Below are positions 6,648-16,054 of a stretch of DNA of 64,000 nt, in pieces. This DNA comes from Psychrobacter sp. Pi2-1 (GTDB taxonomy: Bacteria > Pseudomonadota > Gammaproteobacteria > Pseudomonadales > Moraxellaceae): the NCBI RefSeq assembly GCF_904846645.1, contig NZ_CAJHBO010000014.1, positions 25,334 to 89,333 of the forward strand. The letters run 5' to 3'. The notes below the pieces were generated by a model. It was not told the origin of the DNA and ran no database searches. It worked only from the letters and a program-made list of their open reading frames with translations. The stretch's first letter is position 1, and every line of letters starts with the position of its first letter. Made by a program: the position numbers and the translations under genes.

Positions 6648-9600
6648 ATAGATTGAAAAAATGATCTAATCTTTTTAAGTTACTATATTCTATTGAATCT
6701 GAAGAAAATCCACTTTTTAAGTTGTTAAACGCTATACTTTTAATTTCTGGTTCTAAGTTCAGTATTACAGACACGACCTTCTCTAATAAAGATATAATTG
6801 AAGAATTTTCAGGATCTAATATTCCCATAACTGATGTATATTTATTCCACAAGATTAAATGTTCAGTACTAAAATTAGTTTCCATGCCTTTCTCACATTT
6901 CCTTCCAAGACCAGAGTGGATTAACCACGTCGTAATAACTGCCTGCGGTTCGTAATTATCTTCACTCTCAATGAGTTTATAGACTAGAGTTAGTAAAGTC
7001 TGTGGACTAATTTTCTGCACGTCAACATAAAGAAAAATATCTAAAAACAACTTATATTTTATTTTGAAATTTGTATGAAACAGTATTATCTTGTCAAAAA
7101 TATATTGAAAATCTGTATCTTTATAATCTAGAACTTCTGGTCTTCCTAAGAAGTAATCTACTGAATCACCCAAAAAATCTAATCTCATATTTAAGTCTAT
7201 AATACCTAACTTACTGGTACTAACTATTTTATCTTGTAAAACACTCTTGTCTAACACATGTTTATCACCTAAATACTCTAGAATATTAAAAATATTTCCA
7301 GTCTGAACACCTTGATTTTCTATAGAAACCAATTTGTTAACGTATAAATCATCAGTAATTAGAAGTCCTTTCTTATCCTTTAACGATTGGTCATACTGTA
7401 ATAAACTTTCCTCATCTAAGTGTATCAAATCTAACTTAGTCAGATTATTTTGTATAGCTTTTAAAATTTCTCCTGCAATATTATTATAAGGGGAAAGTAG
7501 AGCATGAGCTGTAAGGTTAAGTTCTTTAAAGAACCTTTCCAAGATAGAAAATCTTGGTAAGGACTCCAAGAAGCTATTAAAAATCCCTAATTCATTAAGA
7601 ACTAGTATTGAAGTTTCCTCTATTAACAAAACATCAGACGTATCTATTAGGTCTTTAAAATCATTTTTATTTAACTGAGGAGAATGTATAATTTTAAATT
7701 CTAATTCTTGATCTGTAGAAGATTTTGATAAAAACCAAGTAGTAAAAATATCTCTAGTATCCTGTAGATATAGCCCTCTCATAAAAAAAGGTATAGTTAA
7801 TTCACTACTTCTAAGCTTTTGCTTATTACTTTCCCATAATTCAATCAGTTCTGGAGTAATACCCGCCATGTCTCTCAAAGATTCTAATAATCCTTCAGCA
7901 CCTTCATCCGTATTGATACTCCCTATCTTAAAAACTTTAGAGTTAGGAAATTTCTTGGTATATTCATTTCGTCTTTCTGTATAATCTGTAAACTGATTAT
8001 CATTTTCAAATGGGCACAAAAGCATGCATAACTGTAAATAATCACCTTCCTGATCACAGTTATTTTGATCTACAAGTGTTCCATATTTTAAAACCGCAGT
8101 CTTTGTTTTTTCCGTATAGTCAGCTCTGTTCGGATAAATACTAATAAGTTGTCTAATAATAAAGATTTTATCTTCTATATTAGACGAATTTGCTAAATTC
8201 TCCTCAAGCAGTTCGACTACATTATCAATTAAGCCTAATGAAAGAGAGAGATTGATAAAAAAATCTTTTTCTTGCTTTCCTATGTCCTCTAACTTAATTA
8301 CATCTGCAATAATCTGATAGGCAACTCCTACCCTACCTTGATTTTGTAAAGCTGCCGCTTGTACTAGTTTCCATTTTGAAATAGCTATACCTTTAGCAAT
8401 ATTCTTTTCTGCTAATCTTTCTGCATCAGCCCAGCGCTCTGTAGTGATAAAAGCTTGGGCTAGGTCTAAATATCTATTTTTACTCAACTCTCTTGTTTCT
8501 AATATATTCTCTGCTAACTCAATTAATTGATTAGCAGTCATACTGTCCCGAGGATTTAAATATCTAATCAGTTGTACAGCGATAACTAAAGGCTTATCTA
8601 AATCTATATATTTTTGATATAAGTTTTGGGTAAACTCATTATGTCTACTTTTATCTCGGTTGGACTTATTGACAAAATCTTGAATCGCAATGAATGCTTC
8701 ACCGTCTGGGAGCGACTTTACAATTTTCTCATATTGAGCAGCTAGATTTTTGTCGAACATTGAGTCAGCGATTTCAGCCCCAATACAAAAAATAGCAGGA
8801 ACATTTTCTCTAGAAGAACTTAATAAAATACTTTCATATTTTTGAATTAACGACAAACATAGTTTAGATTTATTTAAATTATAACATGAGAGGATATGCA
8901 TACTACATTCATCACCATCTAGTGACTCTAGCTTTTCAAGTAATTCGATTACTTTTGTATATTGCCCACAATTAAATAATATACGAACATATGATCGTAT
9001 GACTTCTGAATGTGATGTTCTTTCACTTAAAATCTCATCAAAATAACAGGTAAGCTCTTCTAATTTGTTAAAATATCCGTAAATTAATGCACTGATATCT
9101 ATAAGCATAGTAATATCATTTGGATATCCTAGTTTTTTAGCTGCAATCCATGCTTTCTGTAATGAACTAAATGCTTGCTTCATCCCTTCTAGATCGTAAT
9201 CAGGTCTTCCCTCAATAGGAAGAATCTCTCCATATATTCCCACATCATTTGAAGATTTCTGGAAGAACCTTCTAGCAGCTAATGCATTAAAAATATAGGT
9301 TTTTCTATCATCCTCAAATTCATGACCTAAATTTTCTTCAATGATGAGATCTAGTTCTTCATGAAGAGATCCTATAGTACATATAACCATTTGCATCATA
9401 GTTTCAGTGGGATAATATTGTTTTAGTAGTTGTAGAGCCTCTGTAGGTCTCTTCAGCATTGCTAGAATTTTAGCTTTCAGTGCGCATTCTGGAAGACTGC
9501 TACTCCCTAGTGTGTCAAGTGATTCTTCGAGCTCATCTTGTGAAAGTGTTGAGTCTAGTTTAAATTTTGACTCTAAGTATGCCAAACGATATCGATCTTT

Positions 9601-10467
9601 AGAACTCTTCTCTTGTGCTAACTTAAAGTATTTTTCCGCATCATCACGAAATCCTTCATGAGACAGAATATTACCTCTTTGATAGTAAAACTCTGCCATT
9701 TCATGGGTATTAAAGTTATCTTTTTTAGTATTTAGTTTGTCTAATACTACTTTCGCAGCCTGTATGCGATTATTTGACAAATAATCTGAACACATCTTTA
9801 AATCAGTTGAAACCTCATCCTTAGGATTATCAATCCAAGGGGCTTCATTTTTCAGTTCAATCGATTTCAAAAAAATAGGCTTTTCATCGATGTTTTTTGC
9901 AATTAAACTCAAAGTATCCAACAAAGGTCTTTCTAATTCGTTAATACCTTTTCTAATCTCGGAGAATGCTAGTTTTTCTTGAAATCTATTCGCATAAAAA
10001 CTATATATATCTAAATCCTGATTTAGCAGGTTTGTAGTAGGAATGCTTATCGAAATAGTTTTTTGACTATTCAACTTTTTAGCATTTTTGTCAAACCATT
10101 TCTCATCAAGCCAAAAATAATAAATAGGACACTCATAAAACTTTTTTTCATCTCGAATATCTACAACCGCTACCATCACAAGAGGTTCTTGTCGGTGATA
10201 ATATGCTAATGTAGTGGTTTTGAAGTCGTAAGAGATAGATGTATGAGTTTTATTATATGTTGGCGACATAGTACCTTTGAGCTGTAGATAGAAGCTAAAC
10301 TCGACTTGACTACTATCATTTTTCAACTGTATCAAGTAGTCAATTCCAAAGTCTGAATCACCATCTTGTTCTTTTTCTATCCAATCAAGTGGCATATGAT
10401 TAGTCAAAGCTTTTTTCGCTAATCGTCCAATTCTTTGGCTATCACCTTCTTCAGGCAAATTTGTCAT
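6646..10467 (-). CDS. Very large DUF4365-like nuclease + TPR protein with a possible C-terminal PIN-like domain; candidate defence gene
   Basis: The protein has 1273 residues. The ATG at 10467 is chosen over a GTG two codons upstream because AGGA sits at the right distance. Residues 1-160 resemble DUF4365: DSDFGIDYLIQL followed by FYLQLKG, the D...QxK pattern of PD-(D/E)XK nucleases. Residues about 220-900 are helical tandem repeats of TPR type, for example AEFYYQRGNILSHEGFRDDA and RYLDLAQAFITTERWADAE. Residues about 935-1100 (VLLIEETSILVLNELG ... GLLITDDLYVNKL) have the acidic strand-helix layout of a PIN-like ribonuclease. A sensor/effector role is inferred from the nuclease-plus-TPR architecture and from neighbouring defence genes. 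The gene is AT-rich compared with the core chromosome, which fits horizontal origin. The domain calls are by eye. Confidence 0.6.
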   Translation of the reverse strand: MTNLPEEGDSQRIGRLAKKALTNHMPLDWIEKEQDGDSDFGIDYLIQLKNDSSQVEFSFYLQLKGTMSPTYNKTHTSISYDFKTTTLAYYHRQEPLVMVAVVDIRDEKKFYECPIYYFWLDEKWFDKNAKKLNSQKTISISIPTTNLLNQDLDIYSFYANRFQEKLAFSEIRKGINELERPLLDTLSLIAKNIDEKPIFLKSIELKNEAPWIDNPKDEVSTDLKMCSDYLSNNRIQAAKVVLDKLNTKKDNFNTHEMAEFYYQRGNILSHEGFRDDAEKYFKLAQEKSSKDRYRLAYLESKFKLDSTLSQDELEESLDTLGSSSLPECALKAKILAMLKRPTEALQLLKQYYPTETMMQMVICTIGSLHEELDLIIEENLGHEFEDDRKTYIFNALAARRFFQKSSNDVGIYGEILPIEGRPDYDLEGMKQAFSSLQKAWIAAKKLGYPNDITMLIDISALIYGYFNKLEELTCYFDEILSERTSHSEVIRSYVRILFNCGQYTKVIELLEKLESLDGDECSMHILSCYNLNKSKLCLSLIQKYESILLSSSRENVPAIFCIGAEIADSMFDKNLAAQYEKIVKSLPDGEAFIAIQDFVNKSNRDKSRHNEFTQNLYQKYIDLDKPLVIAVQLIRYLNPRDSMTANQLIELAENILETRELSKNRYLDLAQAFITTERWADAERLAEKNIAKGIAISKWKLVQAAALQNQGRVGVAYQIIADVIKLEDIGKQEKDFFINLSLSLGLIDNVVELLEENLANSSNIEDKIFIIRQLISIYPNRADYTEKTKTAVLKYGTLVDQNNCDQEGDYLQLCMLLCPFENDNQFTDYTERRNEYTKKFPNSKVFKIGSINTDEGAEGLLESLRDMAGITPELIELWESNKQKLRSSELTIPFFMRGLYLQDTRDIFTTWFLSKSSTDQELEFKIIHSPQLNKNDFKDLIDTSDVLLIEETSILVLNELGIFNSFLESLPRFSILERFFKELNLTAHALLSPYNNIAGEILKAIQNNLTKLDLIHLDEESLLQYDQSLKDKKGLLITDDLYVNKLVSIENQGVQTGNIFNILEYLGDKHVLDKSVLQDKIVSTSKLGIIDLNMRLDFLGDSVDYFLGRPEVLDYKDTDFQYIFDKIILFHTNFKIKYKLFLDIFLYVDVQKISPQTLLTLVYKLIESEDNYEPQAVITTWLIHSGLGRKCEKGMETNFSTEHLILWNKYTSVMGILDPENSSIISLLEKVVSVILNLEPEIKSIAFNNLKSGFSSDSIEYSNLKRLDHFFNL

Positions 10468-10630
10468 ATTCACATCCTAAATATTTGTAGAATCAAGGTT
10501 ATCTATAACCAGCTTTGTTGCAAAAATATATTAATAATGGCTTATTTATAAATATGATTATCAGATGGATAAGTTTGCAACTAAAACTTACTGTACATCA
10601 ATTGTTAAACCTATAACAACTCCCTGATTA

Positions 10631-11503
10631 GGGCATGTCTTCAATTGGATAAGCCCTAAATAATAGTTACAATACCGCATCTATTGAGTCGATGCGAGAA
10701 ATACAAGTTATGGCAAGAAAAGCATTAACAGATACGCTTTGGGATCAATTGCAATCGACGATGATAAAGTACGGCTGCTATCAAACTCAAAACAGCCGAG
10801 AGATCATGGAAGCCATACTGTGGAAGCTACGCACAGGCGCGCCTTGGCGTGACATACCTGAAGAATTATGTTCGTGGAAAACAGCCTATAGTCGTTTCAA
10901 CCGCTGGTCGAAAACTGGCTTATGGGCGGATTTTTTTTTAGCTTACGAAAAGAAATTGATACGGAATGGATATTCACAGACGGAAGCTATGTTCGCTGTC
11001 ACCAGCATGCAAGTGGAGCTCGGCGTGGTGAAGATCGAGCAATTGGACAAAGCCGTGGCGGCGCAACTACAAAGATACACCTATCCTGTGATGCCGATGG
11101 ATATCCGCTCAATTTTAAAATCACTGGGGGTGAAGTCCACGACAGTCAAGTTGCAGGTGAATTGATTGAAATGATTGGACAAGCTGATTACTTTATCGCT
11201 GATAAAGGCTATGACTCAGAGTCTATCAGAGACAAAGCTCGAAGCCATAATATGATACCCGTCGTTCCTAAAAGGAAAAATGCCAAACAGCCTAATCCAG
11301 AGTTTGATAGCTATTTGTATAAACTGCGTCATCTTGTTGAAAATATGTTTGCAAGGCTTAAGCATTTTCGTAGTATCGCTACTCGCTACGAGAAGTTGGC
11401 TCGTAATTTTAAGTCAATACCCTACCTGGCGTGTACTATCATTCATTGTAAAATGAATGATAGTACACGCCCTAGTGACATCTTGAATTTGAGTCGTTTA
11501 TGA
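10631..11503 (+). mobile_element. IS5-family (IS427-like) element, right end not found
   Basis: The left end GGGCATGTCTTCAATTGG starts at 10631 after a TA and closely matches the right end of the MITE at 42942-43111. The transposase is in two overlapping frames, as usual for this group. No matching inverted repeat occurs in the bases after the stop at 11503, where it should lie within a few tens of bases. The element therefore seems to have lost its right end, possibly in the event that also made the island/tmk junction. The true right boundary is unknown. Confidence 0.7.
10692..11503 (+). CDS. IS5-family transposase made by -1 frameshifting
   Basis: Frame one begins at 10692 (a second ATG at 10710 is also plausible) and encodes the N-terminal half, including WKLRTGAPWRDIPEE and AYSRFNRWSKTG. 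At 10931-10939 there is a run of nine T. A -1 shift there joins the frame that encodes the catalytic half: FTDGSYVRCHQHAS (first Asp), ADKGYDSESIR (second Asp), and VENMFARLKHFRSIATRYEK (Glu). Such slippage is normal for the IS427 group and gives a product of about 270 residues. The alternative is an ordinary frameshift mutation in the homopolymer, which cannot be excluded. Confidence 0.85.
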
Positions 11504-11739
11504 AAATGCTAACTTTTAACTTTATGTACTACACCGCCCATCCATGATGTTTACATTCTTATAATTTTATTATCAAATTTAGGCTCTTATTCGGGCTACT
11601 TTAGTTTCCAAAAAGCCAAATAAATTGAAAAATTTAATATATTTACATTTACAATCTAAATTTTACCATCAGAACGATAAACCTACCGTATCAGTTGCCT
11701 TTTAGATATTATTTACTAGTTTACATAAAAAATAACGGA
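11504..11739. other. AT-rich junction sequence between the IS5 element and truncated tmk
   Basis: These 236 non-coding, AT-rich bases contain no open frame and no recognisable inverted repeat or integrase gene. They form the right edge of the accessory island, up to the point where tmk homology resumes at about 11746. Confidence 0.4.
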
Positions 11740-12141
11740 TTATAATGAATCGGTAAATCTGTCACATATTACCCAAGTACCATTTTGGAGCGCTGGTAGA
11801 ATAACCTGCTGCATATGATCACAGCGCGCCGCAAACAATAGTAGCAGCTCAGTATCGTCTTCGATATCAGTTGCTGGGTCCAATAATATGTCACGCAATT
11901 GCTCGGCAAATGGGCTACCACCCGGCTCACGAGTACGCAGATATGGAATGCCATTAGCTTCTAAGCGCAAGCACAACTGTTCAATCGCGGTGGTTTTGCC
12001 CACGCCTTCAGTCCCTTCAAAACTAATAAAGCGGCCTAACGTAGGTGCTGTTTCCGTATTTGAAGCACTTGATTCAGGTAGATTCGATGATGGTGTGTTG
12101 GCATGTGACGGTGTTGCGCTGGTGTGCATAGATACTGACAT
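11740..12141 (-). pseudogene. tmk: Thymidylate kinase, 5' part only (truncated at the DRF-x-DS motif)
   Basis: Thymidylate kinase makes dTDP from dTMP and is essential. This copy has an unusual 35-residue Ser/Thr/Pro-rich N-terminal extension. It then has the P-loop FEGTEGVGKTT (43-51), the REPGGS motif (71-76) and the DRF motif (127-129). It stops three residues later at Ser-Leu, losing about 80 C-terminal residues, including the YQG segment and the lid. On the minus strand homology ends in the codons for DRFTDS and is replaced by island sequence. It follows mltG as in the usual pabC-mltG-tmk order. Either a full copy or the missing 3' half exists elsewhere, probably at the far end of the island. 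Confidence 0.88.
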
Positions 12142-12229
12142 GATATGACCTTATGTCATTGATGAGCGCTACCTCTACTTTGTAGCACTCAATAAACGAT
12201 AAGTTTTTTAAGAGGACTAAGAAGGAATA

Positions 12230-13519
12230 TTACTGCGGCGGCGTTTGAGATTTTTTCTCACGCATGACACTGAGATAGTCTTTTACCGCTTGATTATGTT
12301 CAGCCAAGCTGTTGGTAAATTTGTGCCCGCCATTGCCCGTTGCCACAAAATACAACGCTTCACTATCGGCAGGATGTAAGGTCGCTTCGATAGAGGCCGC
12401 TGATGGTAGCGCAATTGGCGTTGGCGGTAAACCATCAATTTGGTAGGTATTGTAAGACGTTTTTTCATTAATGTCTTTGCGGCGGATATTGCCATCATAA
12501 CGACTGCCCATACCATAGATAATGGTCGGGTCCGTCTGCATACGCATGTTTTTATTCAAGCGATTTCTAAATACGGCAGAGACTAAAGGACGTTCATCAG
12601 CAACGCTGGTCTCTTTTTCGATAATAGACGCCATCACTAACGCTTCATATGGACTCTTATAAGGGAGGTTCGGCGCACGATTTTCCCACGCATCAGTCAA
12701 TACCTGCTGCTGACGCTTATATAAGTCAGTCAATACTTTTTTATCGCTGGTTCCTTCACCATAATAATAGGTATCAGGCGCGAACCAACCTTCAAGATTA
12801 TAGTTAACAATCGGGTCACTGCTATTAGCCACACTATCTGGCAATACACCCGTCAAATCTAGTGCTTGAGCAATACTGGCATTGTCACTATCTGCGGTCA
12901 GTACTTCTTTTTCGATTTTGTTATTGTCACGTAGAGCTTGGTAAAGGTCTTTAGATGTCTTGCCTTCGATAATCTGTACCTTGACCATGGCCGCTTTTGC
13001 GCCTTGACCTAGTATTTGTAGCGCCTCAGCGATAGTTGGGTTTTCGGGTAATTGATACGTACCAGCATGCAACGGTGCATCGACTTGCGATTTGATATAC
13101 AGCTTGGCCACGCCTGCCGAAAACAGCGGAATCTGCTGTTGCCACTGCGGTAGTAGACCATAATACGTCTGACCTGGTTCAATCGTGACCATTTGCTGCG
13201 GCTGCTCGATACGCCCAAACAACGTCTGATAAACCATGACCAAGAAAAACGCAGCAATTAGCCCCAACACCAGCAGCACTTGATAGCCGCGTTGCATAAA
13301 AAACGATGGGTTATTGACTTTATATTGACGCGGTTTACTGTTGCCGCTGATGAGCGAGACGTTGGTTGCTGGCGTTGCTGATGTGTCTTCCACCTCATCT
13401 ACCACTGGTTGTGCGTCCGGCAGCGTGGTATCGACACGCTCCTCGACTGTGCCATCTTGCTTGTTTGACGGCGACTCATTGGGACGTTCAGGTGGTATAT
13501 TGGGTGTAGGCTTGCTCAT
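12230..13519 (-). CDS. mltG: Endolytic murein transglycosylase MltG (YceG family)
   Basis: MltG cleaves nascent glycan strands in the periplasm and helps terminate peptidoglycan chains. The 429-residue protein has a hydrophilic cytoplasmic tail of about 75 residues, one membrane segment (80-101), and the family signatures IIEGKTSKDLYQAL, NLEGWFAPDTYYYG and ASIIEKET with catalytic Glu301, then DPTIIYGMG and TYQIDGLPPTPIALPS. The cytoplasmic tail is longer and more Pro/Ser/Thr-rich than in E. coli. tmk follows downstream, as expected. Upstream pabC, its normal neighbour, is separated from it by the restriction-modification cassette, so mltG must use a promoter in the 82-base gap before it or read-through from the cassette. 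Confidence 0.95.
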   Translation of the reverse strand: MSKPTPNIPPERPNESPSNKQDGTVEERVDTTLPDAQPVVDEVEDTSATPATNVSLISGNSKPRQYKVNNPSFFMQRGYQVLLVLGLIAAFFLVMVYQTLFGRIEQPQQMVTIEPGQTYYGLLPQWQQQIPLFSAGVAKLYIKSQVDAPLHAGTYQLPENPTIAEALQILGQGAKAAMVKVQIIEGKTSKDLYQALRDNNKIEKEVLTADSDNASIAQALDLTGVLPDSVANSSDPIVNYNLEGWFAPDTYYYGEGTSDKKVLTDLYKRQQQVLTDAWENRAPNLPYKSPYEALVMASIIEKETSVADERPLVSAVFRNRLNKNMRMQTDPTIIYGMGSRYDGNIRRKDINEKTSYNTYQIDGLPPTPIALPSAASIEATLHPADSEALYFVATGNGGHKFTNSLAEHNQAVKDYLSVMREKKSQTPPQ

Positions 13520-13601
13520 GGCAACTCGCGAGGCAGATGTTTGCTAGAATTTAGCACTGAACCGTGCGATTTTCAATGGTATTTCATTGTTACTTATCTT
13601 T

Positions 13602-14939
13602 TTAGCTTTCCTTAACTTGAGTGAATATCCACTCTATCCAACTTTTAACAGTAAGACACCTTCTTGAGAAAGTGCTAGAAGCTCTATTTAAATTTTCAAT
13701 TTTACAAGCTTCAACAATATCTTGAACGTTTTCAATTGATAGTACACCTGCCTTACTTATATATAAATCAAATACTTTGGAAAAAGGTTTAGATGAGAGA
13801 ATGAGTTCTGCAAACCGAATTTGTTTTGTAGTGAGTGGCAACTGCATTATTTCTAAACCTAAATCAGTAAAATATACCAACCCCCTATCTATAGATACCA
13901 AGCCTAAATATCTTGCTGCGTTCGCATAGTAATCGGCTTGCCTATCAGTAAAATCGTAAATATCAGCTATTTCTCTCTTAGAAAAACCTCTTCCACCACT
14001 CTCATCAACATCTTCACTTAGACTACTAAAGTATTTTTTTACGAGCTCTTCACATAGATTCACGATCTTATTGAAATCGTCTGCTTGAGGGAAAGGTGCA
14101 TCTTGACTATTGAGCTTAGGTAAGGTTTTATTTAGTAAGTTTTTCAAATATTCTAATGTCAATTCTTTAGTTATAATCGAATATCTACTTGAACTCAACA
14201 ATCTAATCGACATAGGGTCATTTATATCCTCAAACAAGTATTCTCTAATGTAAAATATTCCATTAGAGTATGTGAGATAGATATTTTTGATATCCTTTGT
14301 CGACACTTTGTTTAACCAAGTTCTATAAGGATAATACAGCTGTCTAACTACAAAATCTCTTGAAAGTACGTTCTTAGCCTCTATAAGATAAATACTATCG
14401 TGACTTTCGTAACCAGCATCGATTTCTATTTGAGAACCTCTTACTTTAAAATCAAAAATCTTGTTTGGCTCCTCGATCTTAAAATCAAACTCGCCTGATC
14501 CCATTCGACCGCTTATAGTGCTATATAGTTCATCCGCACCTGTAAAACTCGTTAAAATTGAACATAAATCAGCACAATATATAGCTGATGATTCAGTAGT
14601 AATCAGATTTGGATCTATTGTTTCAATAAATGACGGGAACTGCTTCTCTAGAACTACATCTGATCTTTTAGGAGTATCGTAATCTTCAAAGTTATGGAAC
14701 ATGTCAAATCTTCCAACTTTATAGCCTCCTCTACTAATTGGCAAAATAGATAGCTTATTCTTTTTGAATATTTCTGGTAAGTCTTTTCTAGCATCAAACT
14801 TAGTCATAAGCCTAGCTTGTCTGAAATCGTTGATTCTTTTAGAGTGTACAATGAATTCACCTTCAGCCTCTATCTTGTCCAAGAGACTATCTTCTTCGAA
14901 TAATCTCTCCCAAGCTAGATCGTTTTTAGATTTATTCAT
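13602..14939 (-). CDS. Type II restriction endonuclease (PD-(D/E)XK) with C-terminal winged-helix-like domain
   Basis: The 445-residue protein directly follows the DpnM-like methylase (2-base gap). A candidate nuclease core is SGEFDF (148-153), then EIDAGYES (172-179; Asp174) and IYLIEAKN (183-190; Glu187, Lys189), which is the D...ExK pattern. The N-terminal region (RLMTKFDARKDLPEIF, ILPISRGGYKVGRF) resembles a family of type II restriction enzymes rather than DpnII/MboI, whose sequence is clearly different and shorter. Residues about 315-380 (FSKREIADIYDFTDRQADYY, GLVYFTDLGLEIM) look like a winged helix. Association with two methylases makes restriction very likely. GATC is inferred only from the methylases. 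Confidence 0.75.
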   Translation of the reverse strand: MNKSKNDLAWERLFEEDSLLDKIEAEGEFIVHSKRINDFRQARLMTKFDARKDLPEIFKKNKLSILPISRGGYKVGRFDMFHNFEDYDTPKRSDVVLEKQFPSFIETIDPNLITTESSAIYCADLCSILTSFTGADELYSTISGRMGSGEFDFKIEEPNKIFDFKVRGSQIEIDAGYESHDSIYLIEAKNVLSRDFVVRQLYYPYRTWLNKVSTKDIKNIYLTYSNGIFYIREYLFEDINDPMSIRLLSSSRYSIITKELTLEYLKNLLNKTLPKLNSQDAPFPQADDFNKIVNLCEELVKKYFSSLSEDVDESGGRGFSKREIADIYDFTDRQADYYANAARYLGLVSIDRGLVYFTDLGLEIMQLPLTTKQIRFAELILSSKPFSKVFDLYISKAGVLSIENVQDIVEACKIENLNRASSTFSRRCLTVKSWIEWIFTQVKES

Positions 14940-14941
14940 AG

Positions 14942-15751
14942 CTAATAATTCCTTACCAGAATTTCTTTAACCTCGCCTCGCTTACTTCCAACAGAGTTAA
15001 TACTTCTATTAGCTCCTACTTCAATTATCTCAAAGTCTTCATATAATTCTTTCATAAAGGCAGTAGCAGAGTTAGACAAAAGGAAATTAACACCCCTTTT
15101 ATTTAGATTGATACAAGTATCTCTAAGTCTTACTTGTTCATCATCACCAAAACCACCCTGAACGTATCCTGTAAAGTTTGAGCTTTTCGAAACAGGATCA
15201 TACGGTGGATCAAGATAAACAAATGAGCCTTTACGCGCCCCCTTAACAGCTTCCTCAAAATCTCCATTACGCAATGCAATATCATTATTCTGTAAGTAAT
15301 TACTTACCGCTTGCAGAACAGTTTCGTTGATTATATTAGGGTTTTTATAACGCCCAAAAGGTGTATTAAACTCGCCTGAGCTATTGACTCTATACAGTCC
15401 ATTGAAACAGGTCTTATTTAGGTAAATAACACGAGATGCACGCTCTATCTTAGTTAAATCAACAAAATCTTCCTGCCTATCTAGAGCTCTTATCCGATAA
15501 AAGTACTCGGAGTTATTTTCATGAATAGCTAAGTGTTCAATAAGAGCATCTACATCATCTCTAATCGTTTCATAAACATTGATTAATTCAGAGTTGTAAT
15601 CATTGATCACTGCTTTTTTTGGTTGCATGTGCAGAAGTATTGCGCCACCACCCAAAAAAGGCTCGTAGTAAGTAGATATACGGCTAGGAAGCAACGGCTC
15701 AATCTCAGTTATAAGTTGGCGTTTTCCACCTACCCACTTCAAGAAGGGCAT
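14942..15751 (-). CDS. DNA adenine methylase, DpnM/Dam type (alpha class)
   Basis: The chosen ATG at 15751 gives MPFLKWVGGKRQ, the classic Dam-family beginning, 7 bases after the stop of the controller gene. Upstream in-frame starts would add up to 31 basic residues and overlap that gene. The product is about 269 residues with the AdoMet-binding YEPFLGGGAIL and the catalytic SFVYLDPPY. The pattern LNKTCFNGLYRVNSSGEFN and PFGRYKNPNI is very close to DpnM (M.DpnII A), which methylates adenine in double-stranded GATC. It is the main protective methylase of the cassette and is followed immediately by the endonuclease gene. Confidence 0.88.
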   Translation of the reverse strand: MPFLKWVGGKRQLITEIEPLLPSRISTYYEPFLGGGAILLHMQPKKAVINDYNSELINVYETIRDDVDALIEHLAIHENNSEYFYRIRALDRQEDFVDLTKIERASRVIYLNKTCFNGLYRVNSSGEFNTPFGRYKNPNIINETVLQAVSNYLQNNDIALRNGDFEEAVKGARKGSFVYLDPPYDPVSKSSNFTGYVQGGFGDDEQVRLRDTCINLNKRGVNFLLSNSATAFMKELYEDFEIIEVGANRSINSVGSKRGEVKEILVRNY

Positions 15752-15758
15752 GACTAAT

Positions 15759-16046
15759 TTATTTTTCTTTGCCACTCTTAACCTCTTTTTCAAATGATTT
15801 ATCATTAAATAATACCGACAAGCTGATATTAAAACTATCTGCAAAAACTTTGATATTTACTAACGCAGGATTACGCTCTCCACGTTCAACCATACCTATA
15901 TACGTGCGATGAAAACCGGTTTTTTCGGCTAATTGCTCTTGGCTCAAGTCATTTTTTTTACGCAACTGGCGTATTCTTTCACCGAAATCACATAGAACTT
16001 TTTCTTTCATATAAGGCACGCATATTGGTTTTTTTGTTTGACTCAT
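15759..16046 (-). CDS. Xre-family regulator, likely controller protein of the R-M cassette
   Basis: This small helix-turn-helix protein reads FGERIRQLRKKNDLSQEQLAEKTGF, then RTYIGMVERGERNP, typical of Xre/C-proteins. The ATG at 16046 gives 95 residues. An internal ATG at 16010 or a start at 16079 is possible, and none has a clear ribosome site, so the mRNA may be leaderless as for several C genes. It is read first in the methylase-endonuclease operon. The divergent promoter region to its right carries a palindrome and direct repeats suited to autoregulation, which would delay endonuclease synthesis after entry into a new host. Confidence 0.8.
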   Translation of the reverse strand: MSQTKKPICVPYMKEKVLCDFGERIRQLRKKNDLSQEQLAEKTGFHRTYIGMVERGERNPALVNIKVFADSFNISLSVLFNDKSFEKEVKSGKEK

Positions 16047-16054
16047 GCTATATT

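Noticed and set aside
10922..11503. Second IS5 frame as an independent gene starting at 10922
   Set aside because: Its first residues (GGFFFSLRKE) come from the T9 run; the two frames are better explained as one frameshifted transposase.
15752..15844. N-terminal extension of the DpnM-like methylase
   Set aside because: It would overlap the controller gene and add residues unlike the family; MPFLKWVGGKRQ is the natural start.
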